This document shows, piece by piece, positions 48,854 through 58,610 of a stretch of 64,000 bases of DNA. Made by a program: the position numbers and the translations under genes. Within the stretch, counting starts at the first letter, position 1. The number at the start of each line of letters is the position of its first letter. Location of the stretch: contig NZ_QXTF01000001.1 of assembly GCF_003583725.1 (NCBI RefSeq), positions 496,001-560,000 of the forward strand, in the 5' to 3' direction. The stretch is from Sphingomonas edaphi. Lineage in GTDB: Bacteria > Pseudomonadota > Alphaproteobacteria > Sphingomonadales > Sphingomonadaceae. The notes beneath the pieces were generated by a model. It ran no database searches. It worked only from the letters and a program-made list of their open reading frames with translations, and was not told the DNA's origin.

Positions 48854-49150
48854 CTATTCGGCGGCGGCTTCACCGAGGTTCAGCCGCTCGCGCATTTCCT
48901 TGCCCGGCTTGAAATAAGGGACGCGCTTGGCGTCGACATCGACCGCCTCGCCCGTGCGCGGGTTGCGCCCGGTCCGCGCATCCCGCTGCCGGGTTGAAAA
49001 TGCGCCAAAGCCGCGAAGCTCGACACGCCCGCCTTTCGCGAGCTGGTCCGTAATGGAATCGAATAGAGCAGAGACCACATTTTCAACCTCGCGCTGGCTG
49101 AGGTCGGGAAAATCGCTGCACAGTTTCTGCACAAGCTCGGAACGGATCAT
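48854..49150 (-). CDS. ihfB: Integration host factor subunit beta
   Basis: The 98-residue DNA-bending protein has the HU/IHF fold with [23 protein letters not shown] (beta-arm) and [38 protein letters not shown] is the usual IhfB N-terminus. It lies downstream of rpsA, the conserved cmk-rpsA-ihfB order. Its 164-bp upstream gap holds the rpsA terminator and its own promoter. Confidence 0.96.
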   Translation of the reverse strand: MIRSELVQKLCSDFPDLSQREVENVVSALFDSITDQLAKGGRVELRGFGAFSTRQRDARTGRNPRTGEAVDVDAKRVPYFKPGKEMRERLNLGEAAAE

Positions 49151-49225
49151 TTAGGTCCCCGCATGAATTCAATTGTCATGGCGCCCCCCGGCGTTGGCGC
49201 ATTGCGTATCAGCCTGTTTGCCAAA

Positions 49226-49264
49226 GGAAAAGGGCGCAAATGCGTTAACCGCATCCACGCCCTT
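49226..49264 (-). terminator. rpsA terminator
   Basis: On the minus strand GAAGGGCGTGGATGCG pairs with CGCATTTGCGCCCTTT with an internal mismatch and a TTAA loop, followed by TTTTCC. It lies 51 bases after the rpsA stop. Confidence 0.75.
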
Positions 49265-49314
49265 CCCTATCGTTTCGTGACGGGACAGTCGCCGCTTCCG
49301 GCAACTGCAATCCG

Positions 49315-51039
<1,725 letters not shown>

Positions 51040-51343
51040 AAAATCAATAGTCTTTCAAATAAGCGTTTCGGCCGCCAGCCGGACCACCATGGTCGGCTTT
51101 CCTTCTGGCGGGCTTGGAGAAACCCTTGCCGCCCCGCCGGGCCCATCCCGGTGAAGCATCCAGATGACCGGCGTGCGAACGGCGCCTCATGCAAAAAGCG
51201 CGGCGTGGTCCGGGAAAGCAGCTTCCCTTCCAACCTGTCGCGCTCGCCTGATGACGGGCCGTCCGCAGGAGCCGAGCCTGATGGACGCGCGCGCCTTAAC
51301 GGAAAGGGTCAATTTCAGCAAGTTATAGGCGGGGCACGCCCGG
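51040..51343 (-). promoter_or_regulatory. rpsA: Structured leader of rpsA
   Basis: The gap between cmk (upstream) and rpsA. In the minus-strand transcript CCGCCAG/CTGGCGG pair (51072-51111), enclosing a second stem GCCGACC/GGTCCGGC with an ATGGT loop, ending 30 bases before the start codon. The A/U-rich bases after it (TTATTTGAAAGACTATTGATTTT) lead to the ATG. This resembles S1 autoregulatory leaders. A promoter is expected upstream; none was identified. Confidence 0.5.
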
Positions 51344-52003
51344 TCAGGCGCCGGTCGCCATCTTGATACGGTCTTCGACGAGCGCGATGGCCACTGCGAT
51401 GGCCTCGTCCACGGTCAGCCCACTGGTATCGAGAAGGTCGGCATCAGCCGCCTGCGCCAGCGGTGCTGCATCACGGCCCGAATCGCGCTCATCGCGGGCG
51501 CGAATGTCGATCAGCACATCGTCGAAATGCCCGGGCATGCCGCGCGACAGCAATTCGGCGACGCGTCTCCGAGCACGGACTTCGGGAGTGGCCGTTACAA
51601 ACAGCTTGGCCGAAGCGTTCGGCGCAATCACCGTCCCAATATCCCGACCATCTAAAACCGCGCCAGATGATTGGGCGGCGAAAGCTCGCTGGCGCTCCAA
51701 CAGGGCAGCGCGAACGCCGGAGTAGGCGGAAATGCGGCTGGCGATAGATCCGACGATTTCGCTTCGAAGGTCGGGGTCAGTGGGATCTACCTGCGCGACG
51801 CCCTCACACGCGCGAACCGCCTCAAATTCGCTCGACGGATCCCCGCCAAAGCGGAACATGGTTAGCGCCACAGCCCTGTAGAGCATTCCGGTATCCATGT
51901 GTGGTAGTCCGAAGTGGCCGGCGAGCGCGCGCGCGATGGTGCCTTTTCCGCTGGCGGCGGGGCCGTCGACAGCGATTATGATGGGATTCCAGGTGTCGGT
52001 CAT
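51344..52003 (-). CDS. cmk: Cytidylate kinase
   Basis: The 219-residue kinase phosphorylates CMP and dCMP. The P-loop is AVDGPAASGKGTIARALA (residues 10-27); GLPHMDTGMLYRAV, VLDGRDIGTV and FVTATPEVRARRR complete the family pattern. The C-terminal lid region is DERDSGRDAAPL. Length and start are typical. It lies upstream of rpsA with a 304-bp gap and is divergent from the TIGR02300 gene across 101 bp. Confidence 0.96.
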   Translation of the reverse strand: MTDTWNPIIIAVDGPAASGKGTIARALAGHFGLPHMDTGMLYRAVALTMFRFGGDPSSEFEAVRACEGVAQVDPTDPDLRSEIVGSIASRISAYSGVRAALLERQRAFAAQSSGAVLDGRDIGTVIAPNASAKLFVTATPEVRARRRVAELLSRGMPGHFDDVLIDIRARDERDSGRDAAPLAQAADADLLDTSGLTVDEAIAVAIALVEDRIKMATGA

Positions 52004-52104
52004 GGAAGCCTCGCTTTGACAGCCGCCCGCCCCTATGGCAAGGCGCGCGCCGATTGACGGACGGGCCTTTTTCGGTGCCCGCCACTACCTGGAGACATGA
52101 CCCA

Positions 52105-52422
52105 ATGGTCAAACCCGAATGGGGCACCAAGCGCACTTGCCCCAAGTGCTCGACCCGCTTTTATGATCTCGGCAATGACGAGCCGGTGACTTGCATCAGC
52201 TGCGGCACCGATTTCGTGCCGGAGCCTGTGCTGAAGTCGAAGCAGCCGCTGCCGTTCGAAGCCGCCGCGCCCGAAAAGGCGAAGGAAGCGGACGAGGATC
52301 TGGGCGCGGAGGACCTGGTTCCCGACGAGGACGAAGAGCCGAGCGCGGACGACGAAGTCGACCTGTCGACCGGTGACGACGACCTGGGCGTTGCCAAGGG
52401 CGACGAAGACGACGAAAATTAA
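52105..52422 (+). CDS. TIGR02300 zinc-ribbon (FYDLN acid) protein
   Basis: A 105-residue protein starting MVKPEWGTKRTCPKCSTRFYDLGNDEPVTCISCG: a four-Cys zinc ribbon (CPKC and CISC) with the FYDLN motif that names the family. The remaining 70 residues are highly acidic (DEDEEPSADDE type). It is confined to alphaproteobacteria; function unknown. The start is certain, because the family begins exactly here. A hairpin follows after 16 bp and then tRNA-Ala. Confidence 0.93.
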   Translation: MVKPEWGTKRTCPKCSTRFYDLGNDEPVTCISCGTDFVPEPVLKSKQPLPFEAAAPEKAKEADEDLGAEDLVPDEDEEPSADDEVDLSTGDDDLGVAKGDEDDEN

Positions 52423-52438
52423 TCAGCCCGAGGGGGCA

Positions 52439-52461
52439 TTTCCCATTTGCGAAATGGGAAA
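52439..52461 (+). terminator. Hairpin after the TIGR02300 gene
   Basis: TTTCCCATTT-GCG-AAATGGGAAA is a perfect 10-bp stem. No T-run follows, so termination may be inefficient, or the stem may protect the 3' end. A second small hairpin GCCC-CTAAA-GGGC follows before the tRNA. Confidence 0.6.
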
Positions 52462-52487
52462 CTAGCCCCTAAAGGGCGCCTCCGGAC

Positions 52488-52563
52488 GGGGCCGTAGCTC
52501 AGCTGGGAGAGCGTCGCAATGGCATTGCGAAGGTCAGGGGTTCGATCCCCCTCGGCTCCACCA
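52488..52563 (+). tRNA. tRNA-Ala(GGC), island attachment site
   Basis: Acceptor GGGGCCG pairs with CGGCTCC (one G-U), discriminator A and encoded CCA; the anticodon loop ATGGCAT in stem TCGCA/TGCGA gives GGC (reads GCC). Its 3' end is part of the 28-bp direct repeat repeated at 62224-62251, so the island restored the tRNA on integration. Its native terminator now lies 9.7 kb away at 62258. Confidence 0.97.
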
Positions 52564-52567
52564 TCCG
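52540..52567 (+). repeat. Left attachment repeat (attL)
   Basis: The 28-base sequence from the T-loop GTTCGATCC through the encoded CCA and TCCG is identical to 62224-62251. It overlaps the 3' 24 bases of tRNA-Ala. Confidence 0.93.
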
Positions 52568-52629
52568 TCCTTAAGGTCATGTAGACCCTAGGAAATCCCG
52601 GAAAACCCAGCACTTTTCCCAAGCGGGTG

Positions 52630-52650
52630 TTACATCTGTAGGGGATGTAA
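52630..52650. promoter_or_regulatory. Inverted repeat upstream of the integrase
   Basis: TTACATC-N7-GATGTAA lies 6 bases before the integrase start, so it could be an autoregulatory site or an arm-type integrase site. TGTTACATCTG (52628-52638) resembles TGTTACATGTG near the other end (62149-62159). Confidence 0.5.
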
Positions 52651-52655
52651 GACCT

Positions 52656-54200
52656 ATGTGCCTGTACCTCACCAAGCGTAACTCCACCTACTACTTCCGC
52701 CGCATCGTTCCCCCGGAGCTTCGTCCGATTTTGGGGAAGCGGGAGTTCATGTTCTCGCTGAACACGAAGGAAAAGGACGAGGCCAAGCGACTTCGCTCTG
52801 CGCACGCCGTACGGACCGATCGATTGATTGGGGAGGCATGGGCCAGCCTGTCACCCCCCGCGCGCCCTGCGGTCCCTCCAGCGGCCTGTATGGAGGTCTC
52901 GGAGGAGCAGTTGGCGATGGAGCAGGCTGAACTCCAGGAAGTGCTAGAAAAGGAGGAGCGCCGCGAGGAGCTAGCCGAGTACATCGCCTTCCTTGAGGAC
53001 CGGCTCAAAGGTTCAACCCGTGAAATGCCGCGAGAACTTCGGGCGTTCCGATACATCCTAGAGGGTCGCCAGTTCGACAATGACCTTCTCTCTGACCAGT
53101 TGTTGGTCTCTCGGGTTGAGAAACGGGAACTGGAGAAGAAGCTGGAAGGGGCAAGCGCATCCTCCCCGCTCGCCATTCCCGAGGCTTCCGAGACCAATGC
53201 TGGAGCCATGCTGGACACGACCATCGTGGACCTTTGGGCCGCCGAGAAGAAGCCAAGGCAGAAGGGTATCGACGCCCATAGGTCGGTAGCCCGCTGGCTG
53301 TATGATCGCATTGGCAGCAAGCCAGTCGATCAACTAGCGAGAGCCGACTTCCTCGCTTTCAAGGCCAAGCTGGTCGATGAGGGCCAATCCCCAGCGAACA
53401 TCAAGCAAAAGCTGTCCCGTCTGCGGACGCTCATGCAGTGGGCGTTCGACAACGGCTACGCTGACAGCAATCCGGCAGCGGGGGTGACGATCAAGGATGC
53501 GCAGGCAGCGAAGAACAAGCGGCTGCCATTCGACCTTTCGTCGCTAACCGCCATCTTCTCCAGTCCCGTGTTCACGCAAGGCGAGCGGCCAGTAAGGCTG
53601 CGTGGCGAGGCGGGCTATTGGCTTCCCCTGCTCGCGCTATTCACTGGCGCGCGACTGGAGGAGCTTGGGCAGCTTCGGCCCAAGGATGTAGCCGAGCGGA
53701 CTTACGCCGACAGCGACGGACAACAGCGGTCCGCTTGGTTCATCCACATTCGTGAGGATGCGGAGGACGGGCTGAAGCTCAAGACTGCGGAAAGCGCCCG
53801 CCACATTCCAGTCCACGGGGAACTCGTCAGGCTGGGCTTCTTGTTGTTTGTGTCTGCGGCGAAAGCAGCCAATCAGCAACGGCTCTTCCCACTGCTTCGA
53901 CCCGACAAGTACGGCAGCCTAACTGCCAAGTGGGGTGAAAACTGGAGCATCTATCGCCGGACGGTTTGCGGCGTGTCCGACCGCCGAATGGTGTTCCATT
54001 CCTTCCGCCATACCTTCAAGGACTACACTCGGCTGGCCGGCATTGAAGAAGGCATCCAGCGCCAGCTAATGGGGCATAGTGCTAGGGATGTGGCAGATGA
54101 CTATGGCAGCGGCCACTGGGACCATCAGCTAGTGGAAGCCATGAAAAGATACAGGGTGCCAGGGCTAGACCTGACTGCCGCTCCCCAAGGTTCCAGCTAG
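52656..54200 (+). CDS. Tyrosine integrase of the island
   Basis: The 514-residue recombinase starts with a DUF6538-like arm-binding segment (YLTKRNSTYYFRRIVPPELRPILGKREF), a core-binding region (about 190-290) and a C-terminal catalytic domain: Arg in TGARLEELGQL, Lys in LKTAESARHIPVH, HSFRHTFKDY, and LMGHSARDVADDYG containing the nucleophilic Tyr. It faces away from tRNA-Ala, the expected position for the integrase that recombines at this att site. ATG 52656 follows the TTACATC inverted repeat. Convergent with and overlapping the next gene by 36 bp. Confidence 0.95.
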   Translation: MCLYLTKRNSTYYFRRIVPPELRPILGKREFMFSLNTKEKDEAKRLRSAHAVRTDRLIGEAWASLSPPARPAVPPAACMEVSEEQLAMEQAELQEVLEKEERREELAEYIAFLEDRLKGSTREMPRELRAFRYILEGRQFDNDLLSDQLLVSRVEKRELEKKLEGASASSPLAIPEASETNAGAMLDTTIVDLWAAEKKPRQKGIDAHRSVARWLYDRIGSKPVDQLARADFLAFKAKLVDEGQSPANIKQKLSRLRTLMQWAFDNGYADSNPAAGVTIKDAQAAKNKRLPFDLSSLTAIFSSPVFTQGERPVRLRGEAGYWLPLLALFTGARLEELGQLRPKDVAERTYADSDGQQRSAWFIHIREDAEDGLKLKTAESARHIPVHGELVRLGFLLFVSAAKAANQQRLFPLLRPDKYGSLTAKWGENWSIYRRTVCGVSDRRMVFHSFRHTFKDYTRLAGIEEGIQRQLMGHSARDVADDYGSGHWDHQLVEAMKRYRVPGLDLTAAPQGSS

Positions 54201-54713
54201 GTCAGGCTTCGCTTCAATGCGCTCGGCGAGGAAGTCGAGGAGATAGCTGAGTTCCTCGTCAGAGTTCCTCGTTCCAAAGTAATGAAGCGCCAACGGCGCA
54301 GCCAACAGGGCCAAGAGAATGGTCCAGATAAACACGAAGTCGCTGTTGGTTAGGTCCGGGTTCCGTTCGCCCACCAAGCCGAGCATCGCCATAGTGACCA
54401 TACCCAAGGCACAAACCCAAAAGAGGTCAAAGATGTAGACCCAAGACGGTGCGCGATAGCGAAGTTCCAGCATCGAACCGGAACGGTGTTCGTGAAGCCC
54501 ACCGGCGAGCAAGGGCTTAGCGTTATACTCAAAGGGTGAACTGACGTACCGCAACCTTAGTCTGCCTAACCACACTCCCCCAACCACGGCATCCGTGTGA
54601 AAGGGCCAGAAGCGAGACCCTGCCGCTTCATTAATCCGCTCGGCAACGTCTCGTGGAGAGTGGCGAGACGTTAAGCGGACGGGCTGACCCACAAAGTAGT
54701 CTCGCAAACGCAT
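54165..54713 (-). CDS. Two-TM membrane protein, unknown
   Basis: A 182-residue protein. A soluble N-terminal part (RLRDYFVGQPVRLTSRHSPRDVAERINEAAGSRF) is followed by RYRAPSWVYIFDLFWVCALGMVTMAMLGLV and VFIWTILLALLAAPLALHYFG, two TM helices, and a short C-terminal helix. No family was recognised. ATG 54713 is chosen because upstream residues are unlike coding sequence of this frame. Its 3' end overlaps the integrase by 36 bp, so transcripts collide. GC is lower than chromosomal genes. Confidence 0.55.
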   Translation of the reverse strand: MRLRDYFVGQPVRLTSRHSPRDVAERINEAAGSRFWPFHTDAVVGGVWLGRLRLRYVSSPFEYNAKPLLAGGLHEHRSGSMLELRYRAPSWVYIFDLFWVCALGMVTMAMLGLVGERNPDLTNSDFVFIWTILLALLAAPLALHYFGTRNSDEELSYLLDFLAERIEAKPDLAGTLGSGSQV

Positions 54714-54817
54714 TGCCCGATGATGCGGTGTTGAACTCGTGTTCGCAATGGGTCCACGGCGATCACTGCGACATTGGGCCGTAGAGTACGCCCAAACGAG
54801 ACAGATGGCCTTCGGCT

Positions 54818-55318
54818 TTACGCTTGGGCGGTTTTCCGAGCGGCCTTGCTCTTGGCCCTTTCCAAGTAGCCGCACACGTAGCCGATCGAGGATGTGATGC
54901 ACTGCTCGCCAGCTTCCCGCCATTGCTCCCGTAGCTGCATGGCCCTCTTTTTAATCCGGCTCTGCCGACTTCGGTGGAAGGCCACGTATGGTGCTTCCAG
55001 TGGGTTGCCATCGGGGTCAGGCAAGCCAGCCAGAGCAGCCCGAGCAATCATGTAGAACTCGACTTCCTCCTTGAGCCGCTTAGTCAGTGCCGGGTCCAGC
55101 TTTGCCTCTGGCCTGATCGTTAGCCAGCCTACCACTGCTGACCATTCGGCCCGCTCAATCGCTGCCTCTCCCATAGAACCCAGCCGCTGCTTCAGTTCGT
55201 CTCTGGTCTTTGCAGCCTCTGGTGGCTTACCCGTTAGGGCGTCCATGGGGATGCCCAGGAACTTCGATACTCCGATCACCTTGTCACTCAGGTCACTCAT
55301 TATCAGTCTGTCATCCAT
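54818..55318 (-). CDS. Hypothetical cytoplasmic protein
   Basis: A 166-residue, charged, mostly helical protein: KFLGIPMDALTGKPPEAAKTRDELKQRLGSMGEAAIERAEW, then RLKEEVEFYMIARAALAG and a Lys/Arg-rich central part (HRSRQSRIKKRAMQLREQWREAGEQ) that could bind nucleic acid, ending RAKSKAARKTAQA. M7 (MSDLSDK, 55300) is an alternative start. A perfect inverted repeat with AGGAG in one arm overlaps the first start codon. No family recognised. Confidence 0.55.
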   Translation of the reverse strand: MDDRLIMSDLSDKVIGVSKFLGIPMDALTGKPPEAAKTRDELKQRLGSMGEAAIERAEWSAVVGWLTIRPEAKLDPALTKRLKEEVEFYMIARAALAGLPDPDGNPLEAPYVAFHRSRQSRIKKRAMQLREQWREAGEQCITSSIGYVCGYLERAKSKAARKTAQA

Positions 55319-55338
55319 AGGAGCTTCAATGGCTCCTA
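55318..55338 (-). promoter_or_regulatory. Inverted repeat at the start of the 166-residue gene
   Basis: TAGGAGC-N7-GCTCCTA is perfect over 7 bp and overlaps the ATG at 55318. In RNA it would pair the only AGGAG-like ribosome site with CTCCTA, so it could gate translation, or be an operator. Confidence 0.45.
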
Positions 55339-55719
55339 TTGGGACCCATTCATTCGTACAATCTATATGAACCAGAGGGGCCTAGTGGGATGGAGTTAGT
55401 CGGCTCTCCCCCCATGATCTATCATTGGTACAATGGGATTACCCATGGGGTTACCTGAAATAGATACAGAGGGTGATGCCGGAATGTCATGAACCGTCGG
55501 GTCGCTGAGTGGTCTGTGAGCAGCCGGTGACGCCAAACCGCGAAGCGGCCTCTCCCAAGCGTCATGATGTTTCAAGTCGTCCCCGACCGCGCCAGAAAAT
55601 GGTTTCCTGTGCTTGATGGTACCGATTTAAATGCCCTGATTTTCCAGTGAGTTATGACGGAATAGTCAAACCTCATAGGACACCGCTATAACTATCTGAA
55701 AGATGAGGATTTTTACGCC
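55339..55719. other. Non-coding gap in the island
   Basis: No convincing reading frame. It contains GGATTACC and GGGTTACC in direct repeat at about 55437-55456 around CCATGG and several ATG-rich AT patches (for example CCATTCATTCGTACAATC), which may be promoters for the flanking minus-strand genes. I see nothing further. Confidence 0.4.
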
Positions 55720-56424
55720 CTACGCTTGTTTGAGAGCCTCTTCCAAGCTCCGGCGATGCAGGAAGGTATCAGGCCCAATCTGGTCGGGTGGAAGCGTGCC
55801 ATGCTCGGCAGCCAGAGCGGCAAGGACCGACCAACGGTCGGCAGGTCGCCCACCGGCATCCCTCAAGCTATTCGAGTTCAGCGGAACGGTTCTCCGCACC
55901 AAGTCTGCCACGGTGACAAACCCAGCCGGAAAGCGGCCCGGGTCAAGTCGGAGCAACGGCAGGCCCGCAAGCGCGATCAGGCCGAAGATGCTGCTTACAA
56001 TCCAGTGGCCCGTGAGCAGGGCGACGATTGCCGCGATTATGCCTCCGACCAACAGGCCGCCACCCATCATGCCGAGCCATGTTAGTTCGTAAGACGGAAG
56101 CCTAAGGCCCGTTTCATCGGCCAGCTTCTTGAACATGCGGCTAGGCTGCATCCCGCTGGCGGCCAGCGCCGTGTCGGGCGTGATACCGCGCTTGTCGTCC
56201 GGGGAAAGCGAACGCCGCATCCGGTAGAACACCATGGATGAGCCGCAGCTACCGTCCTGGCCATTCCAATCGGGCGAGTGGCTGCACACCACGTCGTACA
56301 AGCCACCAACCGTGGCGCATTGCTCGGCTTCTTCATTCGCAATCTTAATGCCGAAAGTAGCTTCGACCTCTTCGAGCAGATCGATCGCACCCCATTCCGG
56401 GTCGAGGTCTAGTGAGTTGGCCAT
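55720..56424 (-). CDS. Acyl-carrier-like domain with two TM helices, unknown
   Basis: A 234-residue protein. The N-terminal 45 residues (DPEWGAIDLLEEVEATFGIKIANEEAEQCATVGGLYDVVCS) follow the helix pattern of acyl carrier proteins, but the Ser of the DSL motif that takes phosphopantetheine is not at its place (WGAIDLLEEV), so it is probably not a working carrier. TM helices follow at about 130-175 (GMMGGGLLVGGIIAAIVALLTG and IVSSIFGLIALAG). Start ATG 56424. Similar proteins occur in sphingomonads, sometimes duplicated (memory). It is divergent from the propeller lipoprotein gene. Confidence 0.6.
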   Translation of the reverse strand: MANSLDLDPEWGAIDLLEEVEATFGIKIANEEAEQCATVGGLYDVVCSHSPDWNGQDGSCGSSMVFYRMRRSLSPDDKRGITPDTALAASGMQPSRMFKKLADETGLRLPSYELTWLGMMGGGLLVGGIIAAIVALLTGHWIVSSIFGLIALAGLPLLRLDPGRFPAGFVTVADLVRRTVPLNSNSLRDAGGRPADRWSVLAALAAEHGTLPPDQIGPDTFLHRRSLEEALKQA

Positions 56425-56553
56425 GCTCTGATAATGCGCCCAAGTACATCCGGTCGCAACTCGACTGCTAGACGACAGGTCGTTGAGTGGGCTGGAGCGA
56501 CAGTTCAACCGGCAGGCATTGACGACCAGCGCCCGTCAGGCATCATTCCAGCC

Positions 56554-57651
56554 ATGAACTGGACTAGTCCTGCAAAGCGTCGCCTCATCTTCGTGAGTGC
56601 CGCCATTATTGCCGCAACTGCCGCTGCTACCGTTTATGCCTGTAGCAGCCAGTCAGCCTCAAGCGACGATACCGAAGAAAGTGAAATGCAGCCCATAAAG
56701 AGCGCGGTCTACGTCAACGACCGTCTTTGGCTGCTGCATGATGATGGCTCGCTGGTTTCACTAGGCCCGAGCGATGCCAAACCCGAAAAGGTCACTGCAC
56801 CGGGCAAGCTGATCGAAATCTGCAAGCTGGGTGGCTCGTTGGTCGCTGTCGCCTCAGGTGCAAACGCATGGACGGTCGAACAACAACAAAGTGCTGGTTG
56901 GGTTGTAAGGGCCAAGCTGCCAACTGAGGGCGATAGCATTGCGGCGATTGGCTGCGATGGCTCCGCCAATGTCGTTACCGTTGTAACAAACAAGCGAGTG
57001 CTTGATGTAGCAGGGGACACCGTTCGTACTCTCAAACTCAAGCAGGAACTTAAGCCCCCGTTCGCTAATGGCATTGCTCTGGCCACGTCGGATGCAGTTT
57101 GGTTGGGGTTCAATGTTGGCGAGTGGGGAGGCGGGCTAAAGCGCATTGCTCGCAGTGGCGGGCAGGTTCAGGCCGTTGCCCGCAACAGGTCGGGGGAACT
57201 CTGTGGCGGTCCGCTAAACACCGAGTGCGACCCTGTGACTGGCATTGTTTCCGCGCCATGGGACAGATCTTGCGTGGTTGCCTCTATCGGCCTTGTCCAC
57301 ATGATGTCGCATGGGCGGCTCGTTGAAGTCTGCGGTAACGACGTTAGGCGGCTCTATTTCAAGGCTCTCGACCCCCAGCCCCCTAACAACAGGCTAGACG
57401 ACGGAGAGCCGGCCAGCACCGTGGCCTTCTTCGGACTGCAAGGTGCGCCAAGTAGCCTTTGGGCGGTTGGTCTTGATGGCCTCTATCGATTTGATGGCAA
57501 ACAGTCCCCTACGTTCCAGCCCCTTCCGAAGTTTGAGAATAAGGGCGGCTACTGGGTCAGCTTTGACGTGCCTGGGGTTGCTCTTGTCATGACTGATGTG
57601 AACCAGCGCCTATCAATGAGCGGGTCAGTACCGATCATGGCCGTCCGCTAG
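56554..57651 (+). CDS. Exported beta-propeller-like lipoprotein
   Basis: A 365-residue protein. Signal MNWTSPAKRRLIFVSAAIIAATAAATVYACSSQ has a lipobox-like VYAC at about residue 30. The mature part is a series of short beta-hairpin repeats (AVYVNDRLWLLHDDGSLVSLG, GSLVAVASGANAWTVEQ, AVWLGFNVGEWGGGLKRIARSG, LWAVGLDGLYRFDG), as in bacterial propeller proteins. The function is unknown. Start ATG 56554; the frame is open 120 bases further up but that part has no signal. Divergent from the ACP-like membrane gene; both may form an envelope unit. Confidence 0.65.
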   Translation: MNWTSPAKRRLIFVSAAIIAATAAATVYACSSQSASSDDTEESEMQPIKSAVYVNDRLWLLHDDGSLVSLGPSDAKPEKVTAPGKLIEICKLGGSLVAVASGANAWTVEQQQSAGWVVRAKLPTEGDSIAAIGCDGSANVVTVVTNKRVLDVAGDTVRTLKLKQELKPPFANGIALATSDAVWLGFNVGEWGGGLKRIARSGGQVQAVARNRSGELCGGPLNTECDPVTGIVSAPWDRSCVVASIGLVHMMSHGRLVEVCGNDVRRLYFKALDPQPPNNRLDDGEPASTVAFFGLQGAPSSLWAVGLDGLYRFDGKQSPTFQPLPKFENKGGYWVSFDVPGVALVMTDVNQRLSMSGSVPIMAVR

Positions 57652-57768
57652 ACTTTCCTGCGTTTCGGAACAGCCGATTTTCGAGGCCGTGGAGTGCCGA
57701 CAGCGCACCTTGGCCAGTTCGCGTAGCGCGGGCAGCTGAGAACGTGCTGGATGGCGTTCCAAGGCCGT

Positions 57769-58428
57769 TTATGAGGCTCCCGAACTGGCGATCACCCGCG
57801 CAACTTGCGTGGCCTTCCATTTGCCCCCTCGGCTAGTGCGGACGCCATTCGCATTGAGATGCCGCGCCAGTTCGGAAAGGCCGGTCACACCTTGCCGTTG
57901 AAGATCGGCGATAGCCTCCCCCACGCGAGTATTGAACGACTGCGCTTGCTTCCGCTTTGCTGCGGTACCCAATGCGGGGTTGACCTTAACTCCGCGAAAC
58001 CCGCCGAGCCTGGCACCTCTCGCCTTCGCCGCCTGCAATGCTGCCTTGGTGCGCTCGGAAATCATGTTCCGCTCATGCTCAGCCATGGCCGCGTAAATGT
58101 GGACAGTCAGGCGGCTGGCGCTTGGCTGGTCGCAGGCCACAAAGTCCACCTTGCTATCCATTAGCTGGGCAATGAACGACACCGCACGGGACAGGCGGTC
58201 TAGCTTGGCAACCAGTAGCGTTGCGCCCGTAAGCTCGACATGCCGTAATGCCTTGGCCAGTTCCGGCCGGTCGCTATCCGCTCCGCTCTCAATCTCAACG
58301 AACGTAGCTAGCAGTTGATCGTCGGGCCTTAGATACTGTTGGATAGCAGCCTCTTGCGCCTCTAACCCTAGCCCCGAGCTTCCCTGCTTGGCAGTCGATA
58401 CGCGGACATACGCAACAAACTTGGCCAT
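57769..58428 (-). CDS. Small serine recombinase (resolvase/invertase)
   Basis: A 219-residue recombinase: FVAYVRVSTAKQ gives the nucleophilic Ser, followed by LLVAKLDRLSRAVSF, the Arg/Asp/Arg signature, and MAEHERNMISERTKAALQAAKARG, the long E-helix. A helix-turn-helix C-terminus (GVTGLSELARHLNANGVRTSRGG) binds DNA. It is of the Hin/Tn3 resolvase class rather than a large phage integrase. A 26-bp inverted repeat directly upstream could be its recombination or operator site. Its exact role in the island is unknown. Confidence 0.92.
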   Translation of the reverse strand: MAKFVAYVRVSTAKQGSSGLGLEAQEAAIQQYLRPDDQLLATFVEIESGADSDRPELAKALRHVELTGATLLVAKLDRLSRAVSFIAQLMDSKVDFVACDQPSASRLTVHIYAAMAEHERNMISERTKAALQAAKARGARLGGFRGVKVNPALGTAAKRKQAQSFNTRVGEAIADLQRQGVTGLSELARHLNANGVRTSRGGKWKATQVARVIASSGAS

Positions 58429-58446
58429 TGACTGTCCCCTTTCACG

Positions 58447-58472
58447 TTACAGTCTACGGTCGTTGACTGTAA
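58447..58472. promoter_or_regulatory. Inverted repeat upstream of the serine recombinase
   Basis: TTACAGTC-N10-GACTGTAA, perfect over 8 bp, is 18 bases before the recombinase start; a third copy of GACTGT lies at about 58431-58436 across the start. This is the layout of a recombinase-controlled promoter or of a res-like subsite. Confidence 0.55.
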
Positions 58473-58610
58473 TGTAAAGGCCTGATGAACCCCGTGCATT
58501 CCGTGTCCTTAGGGGGGCATGGGGGGAACTCGCCGCCTGATTGTTGTGAGTTGGCCTTTTGCGTAAGCGCGCCGGACATAGGTCGTTAAGTGCCGACGAG
58601 ACGCCGAGAG

